Part shown: positions 32,814-42,000 of the stretch, in pieces
Layout: every line of letters starts with the position of its first letter
Position numbering within the stretch: the stretch's first letter is position 1
Assembly: GCA_900538355.1 (NCBI GenBank)
Contig: UPXS01000007.1
Coordinates: 49,780-113,779, forward strand
Source: an uncultured Veillonella sp.
Lineage (GTDB): Bacteria; Bacillota; Negativicutes; Veillonellales; Veillonellaceae
Reading direction: 5' to 3'
Length of the DNA stretch: 64,000 nucleotides
Made by a program: the position numbers and the translations under genes
Notes under the pieces: model-generated
Seen by the model: only the letters and a program-made list of their open reading frames with translations
Told to the model about the DNA's origin: nothing
Databases searched by the model: none

Positions 32814-33306
32814 AATTGATGAAATTGAGCCTACACGGCGAGTTAAATTAATTCATGACCTAGAAGTCAACCTAAGGGCAATTGACGCCATAGAAGTCCA
32901 AGAGGTGAATCGTTTATATCCTTTTAAAGATTTCTGTTCCGAGATTTGTAAATCTGATTATGATAGCCATGTCGTCGTAGAAGACGATGTGGCTATTTGT
33001 GTATATGGGATTGCAAAAGAGCCGGTTAACGGAATGTATGGAATTTACTTTCTTGGTAACAAAGTATTAGAAAACGATATGCGGTGGCAGATGCGTTTTA
33101 TCAAGTTAAGCAATCAAGTCATCGCTGAATGGTTAGAAACTCGTGAATGGCTATTCAATTACGTTCACACAACAAATATTAAAACGAAACGATGGCTCGA
33201 ATCGATTGGGGCCGTGATTCATCCAACTGTAAAGGTTGGTGATTTAGAATTATTTACTCTCAAGAAGGAGGACTTTATATGTGCTTACCCGCAGCGGCAA
33301 TTTTAA
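32797..33306 (+). CDS. gp13-like (DUF2833) GNAT-fold virion protein
   Basis: The 169-residue protein is like T7 gp13 family members that lie between tubular B and the core proteins. It has the GNAT-like pattern: VVVEDDVAICVYGIA strands, GIYFLGNKVLEND, and YVHTTNIKTKRWLESIGA read in parts, then LELFTLKKE. The role in virions is likely in assembly of the internal core. It overlaps both neighbours. Confidence 0.7.
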   Translation: MFRDYKIDEIEPTRRVKLIHDLEVNLRAIDAIEVQEVNRLYPFKDFCSEICKSDYDSHVVVEDDVAICVYGIAKEPVNGMYGIYFLGNKVLENDMRWQMRFIKLSNQVIAEWLETREWLFNYVHTTNIKTKRWLESIGAVIHPTVKVGDLELFTLKKEDFICAYPQRQF

Positions 33307-33875
33307 CCGCAGTTAGTACGGGCGTCGGATTGATTGCTCAGAACCAACAAACAAAAGCGCAAGCTGCTATGTATAACGCGCAAGCACAGTCGGCGGACGC
33401 TAATAAGCGAATATCGGATCGCAAGCAAGAACAAATTGCCATGCAGCAGTTGCAAGAGCGTGACAAAATGGATAATCGTATGCGCCTTGTAGCCGGAACG
33501 AATGCAGCTGAAGCAGGAGCAGGCGGATTGCAAATGGCAGGGTCCCCATTACAGTTAATGGCTAGTAGTTATGATGAGTATAACAAAGACGTCTATAACT
33601 GGGAACAAAACAAGAATAATGCTATTTACAACGAATACTTGAATGGTATGAACTATCAGAATGAGGCTAATGCCGCACGTGCTTCTGCTAAAAATGCACG
33701 AAGACAGGGCAACTTGGCAATGGTAGGTAGTATTCTTGGCGCCGCATCATCCATGTACAGTTTGAAACAGCAATATGCAGGTGGCAAGATGAAGACTACA
33801 TATGGTGGTGACCCTGTAGGATATACAGATAGGGGTCCGGTAGTGACTGTTAAACGTGATTACAAAATGAGGTAG
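33279..33875 (+). CDS. Internal virion protein, gp14-like
   Basis: A 198-residue protein with a short hydrophobic start (AAAILTAVSTGVGLIAQNQQ), an Ala/Gln/Asn-rich coiled region, a conserved AGGLQMAGSPLQLMASS segment and the ending GSILGAASSMYSLKQQY. This is the usual layout of gp14-type core proteins, which are ejected into the outer membrane during infection. It overlaps the previous gene by 28 bases. Confidence 0.75.
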   Translation: MCLPAAAILTAVSTGVGLIAQNQQTKAQAAMYNAQAQSADANKRISDRKQEQIAMQQLQERDKMDNRMRLVAGTNAAEAGAGGLQMAGSPLQLMASSYDEYNKDVYNWEQNKNNAIYNEYLNGMNYQNEANAARASAKNARRQGNLAMVGSILGAASSMYSLKQQYAGGKMKTTYGGDPVGYTDRGPVVTVKRDYKMR

Positions 33876-33878
33876 GAT

Positions 33879-36083
33879 ATGAAATTTGTTAATTATGATC
33901 CAACCCAAAAATTAAATACAATTCAAGGCGGTACACAAGCTACCGGAAATGAAATGGCATATGGTGGTAATCAGCAAGGATTATCAAGCCTTGGTAAAGC
34001 GATTGGCGATTTAGGCTCAACTATGCTACAAATCCAAAAGCAAAAAGAATTGGTAGACGTAGTAAATGCGACTAATGAATATACTGAAGCCATGAACCAA
34101 GCTATGTATGACCCCGATAACGGCCTTATGAATCGCAAGGGTGAAAATGCATTAAATATACCTACTGATTATAGTGAGATTGAATCCGTTAAACGAAATG
34201 AAATCATAAGAAAATATGGTTTCAAAATGACCGATTCGATTAATGCATTTAACAAAGTTGTTGATAACGACAGAATAAATACAATTAATACAATTAATCG
34301 ATATGTTCGTGGCCAATATGAGGATAGTGCCATGAAGGCATTGAATATGAACATTCAAAACATCGCTAATAACGGCGTTGTAAACAGCAATCCTGATTCA
34401 TTTGGACAAACTATGCAACAAATAAGCGGTAGCGTTCATGCTCAACTTGCTAATCTTGGATATGACGATAATACGATTAATCTTCAAGTTAAAAAGGCGC
34501 AGCAAGATACTGCAGTTACCATGATTGAAAAGAAAATCTCTGATGATGATTTAGACGGTGCAAATAAGATGATTAACGCCGTCGCCGAATCCGGATTGGT
34601 TGACGAAAAGGAAATCATGGGGTATCGGCAAAAGGTACGTAAAGCCAGTATGGTATTAGCGACAGGCAATGAAAAGACGATTCGTGATGTTATTGGCGAA
34701 TTTGACCCATATGATCCGGACCTTTTAAATAAAGTTACCAATAAATTATTTGAAAGTGGATTTGGTAAAGTAGCCGGGAGTACTGGCGAAGCAACTATTG
34801 AAAATTTAAAAGCGGCCGTAATGGGTCAAGAAAGCGGCGGTGATGCTGGCGCAGTTAATGGTCGAACAGGTGCATATGGGTTATTCCAAATCTTACCGAG
34901 TAATTGGCCACAATGGAGTGAACAAGCGGGTATCCCGGGTGCTGATATGTCTGACCCGGAAGCGCAAAAAAAGGTTGCTGCATTTAAGCTAGGTGAATAT
35001 GCACAGAAATACGGTGTAGAAGGTGCCTTTGCTGCATGGTATGCGGGGCCTGTGAATGGGCAACGTTGGAAAGATGGCGCACCGGATGCCATTGATAGTG
35101 ATGGTAATCATTATTCTTGGGATGCACCACAAGGAAACGGTGATGAACCTAGTGTTCGCCAATATATACAAGAAGTTAAAGCGCGTCTATTTAATGGACA
35201 AGCCCAAGCGGAAACTCCTGCGCAGGCTCAACAGCGTAAAGAAATGATTCAACGTAATGTCGCTACTCAATTGCAACAAATTGCACATAGTCGGGCTGTG
35301 ATGCTAGAAAACCAAAAAGCAGAAGTAGAACAAATGGTTGCTGCCGATGCTAAAAACGGTGGAACTGATGTGACAGCGCTAAAGATTAGGCAGGATTATG
35401 CCGCTACTCATCCAGAATATGCAAGAGCCATGCAAGGACAACTAAACCAAGCACAGATATCTGTAAATAAAGCTGCAGCAAAAGCATTACAGGCTAAAGA
35501 GGTAAATGTACTTGGTGTAAAAACTGCTATTGCTAACGGTCAATTTAAAAGCATGAATGACCTAAATGATTTTATAGGACAAATGGGCGTGTATTTTAAC
35601 CCTCAACAATTATCGCAAATTAATAAGGAATTTGATGAGTACGCTAATGGTACCGGCAAATACTCTCCTAATATGAAAGGTATGAAAAGTAGCATAGAAA
35701 GCCTAGCCGGTAGGAAGATTGATGGTGTTGAATGGCAAGGCGTATCTGCTGCTGTATATCCAAAGGTTCAAGAGTTCAGAGAAAAGAACGGATACGATCC
35801 GTCACCTGCACAAATGGCGCAATGGGGCGCAGAAGAAGTGGCACAACAGGCAATTGCATCCACTAAAACAGGTGAGTTCTGGGGTGCGGGAAAAATGGCA
35901 AATTTCTTTGGCGGTAAAGGTTCTGCCGTTAAATATACAAATGCGCAATTGGCTGCTAACGGTATGTATGGGCTATACAATACTACAGGCGATGATGGAC
36001 AACCTTATTATGTTTATAAAGATAGTAGCGGAGATACACATACAATTACACCTGAAGAATTGGCAGAAAGGTTAGGTCAATAA
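33879..36083 (+). CDS. Ejection protein with lytic transglycosylase domain
   Basis: A 734-residue internal virion protein. Residues about 305-410 form a soluble lytic transglycosylase (SLT) domain: the catalytic glutamate is E318 in MGQESGGD, followed by GAYGLFQILPSNW and the FAAWYAGP motif. Such proteins are injected to open a local hole in peptidoglycan so the genome can pass. The other parts are helical with coiled segments. It overlaps the giant protein gene by one base (TAATG). Confidence 0.88.
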   Translation: MKFVNYDPTQKLNTIQGGTQATGNEMAYGGNQQGLSSLGKAIGDLGSTMLQIQKQKELVDVVNATNEYTEAMNQAMYDPDNGLMNRKGENALNIPTDYSEIESVKRNEIIRKYGFKMTDSINAFNKVVDNDRINTINTINRYVRGQYEDSAMKALNMNIQNIANNGVVNSNPDSFGQTMQQISGSVHAQLANLGYDDNTINLQVKKAQQDTAVTMIEKKISDDDLDGANKMINAVAESGLVDEKEIMGYRQKVRKASMVLATGNEKTIRDVIGEFDPYDPDLLNKVTNKLFESGFGKVAGSTGEATIENLKAAVMGQESGGDAGAVNGRTGAYGLFQILPSNWPQWSEQAGIPGADMSDPEAQKKVAAFKLGEYAQKYGVEGAFAAWYAGPVNGQRWKDGAPDAIDSDGNHYSWDAPQGNGDEPSVRQYIQEVKARLFNGQAQAETPAQAQQRKEMIQRNVATQLQQIAHSRAVMLENQKAEVEQMVAADAKNGGTDVTALKIRQDYAATHPEYARAMQGQLNQAQISVNKAAAKALQAKEVNVLGVKTAIANGQFKSMNDLNDFIGQMGVYFNPQQLSQINKEFDEYANGTGKYSPNMKGMKSSIESLAGRKIDGVEWQGVSAAVYPKVQEFREKNGYDPSPAQMAQWGAEEVAQQAIASTKTGEFWGAGKMANFFGGKGSAVKYTNAQLAANGMYGLYNTTGDDGQPYYVYKDSSGDTHTITPEELAERLGQ

Positions 36084-39000
36084 TGGGTAACTATAAAATT
36101 ACACCTGAACAAGCGACGAATGGTACTTTTGGTATTCAGTCTAATGCACATACGCCATTTGAAGGTGCTGTGCAACAAGAAACCACGGACAATTCGTATG
36201 GCAAAGCCATAAGTAATGCTGCTAGTGGATTCAATAACTGGTTACATAAAGACCCGTCACAAGCTACAGTAGATACTGATAGCTTAAATACATTAGCACA
36301 AACTGATGTTACACCTGAGCAAAGTGAAAACTTTGTAAATAAGGCTAGCGAAATATTACAACCGGCCATGCATCGTGCTGAACAAATCTATCTATGGAAT
36401 AAAGAGGATTGGAGCCGGTCTGCTATTGATAGCGGCGAAAAGCTAGGTATTAATCCTGATTTGATTATGGCTAGCGGTCAAGAAGGTATCAGACGTGCTG
36501 AATTGGCTGCAGCACAAATGGATAGAGGTAAAACTATTCAAGAAATCCGTGATATGTATCCGGAACTTAATACTATAAATTATAAAAGTTCTGCTGAAGC
36601 TATTACTGCATTACGTAATCTTGAAGCTATTAACAATACTCATGGTGTATTTGATGCGGTACAGCAAAATGTTTGGTCTATGAATGACCAAATCTTGCGT
36701 GCACAAGCCGGTTATAAATTATCTCAGGAAAATGACCCTAATAAGATTGCTGAACTAACAGCAGAAATTAATCGTTTAGATGAAAATTTATCTAAATATA
36801 GACAATCCGATGGCAGTAGTATTTTAGAAGCTGTGATTGGAGAAACTGCAGCGCAAGGGTATATGATGGCTGTACATGCTATCAAAGGGTCAAATCGTGC
36901 CGCAGAAGGCATGGCGTTAGGTGCAGCTGCTGGTGCTGCTGCTACTGCGCCAGTTGGTGGTGAAGGTGCTATTCCGGGTGCATTAGTTGGTTTGAAGACT
37001 GGCACACAATTAGGTATGGCGGAACAGATGTACCAAATGTCATTCGGAAGTAAGTATCTAGAGCTTATCAACAAGAAAGATGCAAGTGGTAATCGAGTAT
37101 ATTCTAATGAAGAAGCAAAAGAGTATGCTATGTCATTCGCTGCAATTGATGCGGGGATTGAATTTGTGGCCACTCGTGCTATTGGTAAAGCGGCATCTAA
37201 AATCGCTCCTAAGTCCGCACTTGCTAATGCAGTTTCAAGAGGGACTACTAATGCGGCTGAAACATTCAATCGTGGTATTGGCGTAACTGCTGCACAAGTG
37301 GCTAAGTCTTCCATTAAAGCTGGCGCTCCAGAACTATTTGAGGAAGGCCTACAAGATGTCAATGAAAAGTTGCAACATAATTTGTGGCGTAAATCGAATG
37401 ATCAAGAGGGTCCATATTCTGTAGGTGATATGTTCGTTGGTGCCGGTGAAGCTATGTGGCAAGCATTACCGGCTGTTGTTGGTTTTGGTGTAATTGGTGG
37501 CGGCATCAGTGGTGCTCGTACCATGAAAGCTTTTAAAGATTTTCAAAAGTTATCCCCTGAAGAACAACATATGGCTGTTATGGAAGAACAAAACCGTAAT
37601 GGTCATGTCATTATGCAGAACCTTAAAAACGATGCTGCAGCTAATAATTTGGCAAAAGAAAACCCTGAGTTGTATGGGAAAATTGTACAAGCTCAGGGGG
37701 ACAACATAGGCGTGTCTACTGCCTATGTAAATGTCAATGAAATGGCTGAAACCGAAGAGGGACAAGCGGCTATTCGTAATATGGTGGATGCAGGACTTAC
37801 CACTCAAGAGGAAGTATCCAAGGCAATTACTGCAGATGCACCGATTGAAATTCCTATAGGTAGTTATGCTCAGTTAAGCGGTGGCTTATCGGAAGAAACA
37901 GTTAAGGCATTGGAAGAATCCTCTTATTTTACACGTGGCGGATTATCCATGAAAACGCTTGAACGTGCAAAAGAAGAAGTCCATGCTATGAAAGACCTTG
38001 TTAAGGATGATACTGAAAAACGTGCAGAGCGTGTAAAGAACGATATCATTCATTCCTACTTTGATGAAACATCTGATGTCGATAAGGAAATGCTTGATAT
38101 AGTTCTTGCGGATCCAACACATATTAAACAAACCTTTAATAATGTGTATAAGGAATTAACCGAGCAATACCGAGAACAATATACAAGCGATTTCGATGCT
38201 ATGGATACTGATTTAGAAACCGCACGTACTAGTGGTGTTAATCCTGCATGGTTAGGTGATAGCAAAGTACCACGTTCTAATTCCGAACGTAGACGAATGG
38301 CATATCAATCTAGCCTTGCTCGTACGCAAAATGCACTAGCGGATAATCCGGAAGCGCTCAACCAAGCAGGGACCCATTATGCTGATATGGAGCATACCCT
38401 TAAACAAATTGAATCGCTAGAATCTATGCGAGACAAGCTATTTGAACTTGCAGATAATGACATCGCCTTACGTATGCAGTTATCTAAATCTGGTTATGAA
38501 GTATATCAATCACTTAAATCCATAATGAGTGATGAAACTGTAGACCGTAAACAACGTGATACGGCGGAAGCTAATGCATTGCTTATGGCCCAACATGCTG
38601 ATGTTATGGCAGATATTATGCGACGGGCAGGACGTGGTAACTATACGGCAATGGATTATTTCAATACTGTTCGTGTACAAATGAACGGCGGTGCATATAA
38701 TAATGGGTATGCACAACCATTACAAATGCAGCAAAAAATAGAAACGGATATAAAGAATTGGGGACAAGTTGTTGATGATCAATTGAGTGGAAAACAAATT
38801 AATCGAACTGTTCAAATAATGGATTCTCCACTCGTATTACAAATGTTAGGATTTGACGGCGATGTCATGATTGATCCGAGCATAATTCATAAAGTAATTA
38901 CTGGGAAACACGCTAATCAAATATCAATTGATGACATTAAATTATTACCTAAAAAAATAGCAAATCCAGTTGCTGTATTTAAAAATTATAATGGGCGTTC

Positions 39001-42000
39001 ACAAAAAGTAGTTCCTGATGAAGCAATCCTTGTATTAGATATGTATGCTAAAAACGGCAACCCAAATATAAATGCAAGCGGTGAGAACATCCAAGTTGTC
39101 ATTACATTTACTAAAACTGCTAATGGAACGAATATAAATAAAATTAAAACCATTACTCCAAGACGTAATATTAATTGGTATAATCAACAAATCGCAAATG
39201 GCAACTTGTTATATGCGAATACAAAAAAAATAAACCGTCTAGTAACGGGTAGCAGGCAACAAATGGCCCAACCGATTACTAAACAGTTTATTATTAACAA
39301 TAGTATACCAAACGAAAGCGATTTAGACAAGCTACGAAAACAATATAATTATCAATACTATCAAGCTGCATGGCATGGTTCACCATACAATTTTGACATA
39401 TTTGATTTAGGAAAGGTTGGAGAAGGTTATGGCGCACAAGTTCATGGATGGGGGCTATATTTTGCTGAAAATGAACAAGTCGCAGATATCTATAAGGACC
39501 TAAAAGGTAATAGAATTTCAGGCATAAAAATTGGTGATGATATATATAGGATAAAAAAAGATGTACTGATTAATACGAAAACACGTGATGAAATACATGA
39601 TTTTAATAACGATGCATATTTCTTACGTGAGGTATTTGAAACCTATGAGGGTGATGTAGAAGATATAAAAAAACAAATACAAAAAGAATTAGATGATAAT
39701 TACGATGCAGATTTGGATAGGGCATTAAAATTACTTAACAGAAAAGATGTGCAAGTAAACGTAAACGACGTAAAACCTACTAAATTTAAAGTTGAAATAC
39801 CTGATGAGCATACTTTGATTAGTGAGACTGACCAATTTGACAGACAATCCGAGCTTGTTCAAAAAGGTTTGAAAGCTATATTTGAGGAACAACATCCGGG
39901 TAAAACATTTAAAGATGTTTATTATGAAGATAATCCTAGAGCTTATGATATGATTGTTGATTTACAAAAAGGATATCCTAAAGACTTTGCATTACGTGCC
40001 AATAAAGAGGGAATTGAAGGGATAGAATTTAATACACCACAAACAGGGGTAGCATATGTTATTTTTAATGACAAAGCAATCAAAGTCATAGAAAAATACA
40101 ATCAATCTATCAACGGTATGACGCAAATTAATAGTCCTACCGACCGCCTTATTCAAATCTTCAAAACGGCTGACCGTTCAACGTTCCTACATGAAATGGG
40201 ACACGTATTCTTTGACGACATTAAGAACCTAGCTGAAATGAAAAATGCACCAGAGCAACTTGTAACGGATTGGAACAAGTTGAAAGAATGGTCTGAATGG
40301 GATGATATGCAAGGCGCTGATAATACTAAAGCACATGAAAAGTTCGCCCGTGGATGGGAAGCTTATTTACGTGAAGGTAATGCACCTACCAAAGGATTGC
40401 AACGTGTATTCCGCATGTTCTCGAAGTGGTTAACTCGTATCTATCGTGCAGTGACACGACTAGGCGGATTGCCACCTAAGGAAATCCAAGACATTATGGC
40501 ACGCATGATCGCTACCCAAGAAGATATTGATGCTTACACAAAAGAACAAGCACTTGAACAATTTGAATCTAGCAAGTTATTTAAACAGCTCGATGAAGCT
40601 GAACAAGCAAAGGTTCAAGGCTATATTGCCGACGTCGGGGAAATGGCGAAAGAACGTGTCATGAAGCGGTATATGAAAGAATTAGAAAGTCGTCCAATCA
40701 AAGAATGGAACGATGAAAAAGATTCTATTCAAGCTGATATTGAAAAGCGATTAATGGAACAATACCCAATCTATAAAGACCATCAACGCTATAATGCATT
40801 CGGTAAAAATGCATTAGCCAATACTCGATACGGCACGCTAAAAGAATTAGAAGCTGCTGAACGTGAGCAAACCGGATTCACATTTAATGAAGCTGTTAAT
40901 CAGGCTATGGAATCTGCAGAACAGACATTCATTGAGGATAACCATATTGGTAAATCTAATATAGAAATCGCTGAGGAATGGCTATTATCTTCAGACGGTC
41001 AAATGAAATTGACTGAAGAGGAAGCTAAAATCATTAAGTCACAAACCAATCGTGACCTTGCGAAGAACTGGGAGCTACTCGATAAGTTAAATCGACTTGA
41101 CCCTAATTCAGAAACAATCGAATCTGATTTAGAAATAATCGAAAAAGAGTTAACAAAAGAGCAAAAACTTCGTAAAGAAAAAGTAAAGGTTGATAAAGAG
41201 CTTGGATCTGTTTCTAAAGAGTTGGATAAAGCTAATGATGAAATCGAGCGACTAAAAGAACAACAAAAAGAATTACAGGAACAAGCAAGTAAAAATCAAG
41301 CTGAACTTAAAGATGAGAAGAATGAGTTAAGTAAACGTCTGACAATTGTTACTAATCGACTTGATAGGATAATCGAACAAAAAGAGCGATTAGAAGAGCG
41401 TATGTTAATGAGATTAGACAATCAGTCATTAAGCTCACAAGAACGTATAGAACAATTAAAAGACTTACTGCAAGACCGCATTAATAATGTACGTGCTATT
41501 CGTGATAGCGGCGTAGGTGTGATAAGTGATTATATGAACCGTGCTAGACAGGAATTAGGCGATTTGACCTTATCCCAAGCTAGTCAGTATAAGAAATATC
41601 AAAATCAAGCCATTCGTGAAGGTAAGCGTGCTGATAGGGCATTGGCAGTCAATAAACTAGAAGAGGCTCTACAAGCTAAACAGTTACAACTTCTAAATCA
41701 AGCTCGAGCTCGTGTTGCGTTTGATAATGCACTCCGGATTAAGAAATTACGAACTAAGTTACTTGATAATCTAAATAGAATGACACGACCTAAGAATCCT
41801 ATTGCTATTGAGCCTAACATGCGTTACTTCTATGCACACATGGCATATCAAATGGGGTTAACTAAATATGATGGACTAGAACCAGTAGATGGTTTTGATA
41901 TGAATGCGGTAATTAATGCATTAGATCCTGATGCGGATATTCTAGGTGACCAAAGCATTACATTCCTTGACCCATGGATAGTGCAACTATTCTACGGTAA

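Noticed and set aside
36724..37362. Long antisense open frame (212 codons) inside the giant phage gene
   Set aside because: It is the complement of a well-supported coding frame, has no start signal, and its composition (Ala/Pro rich) is typical of a shadow frame.
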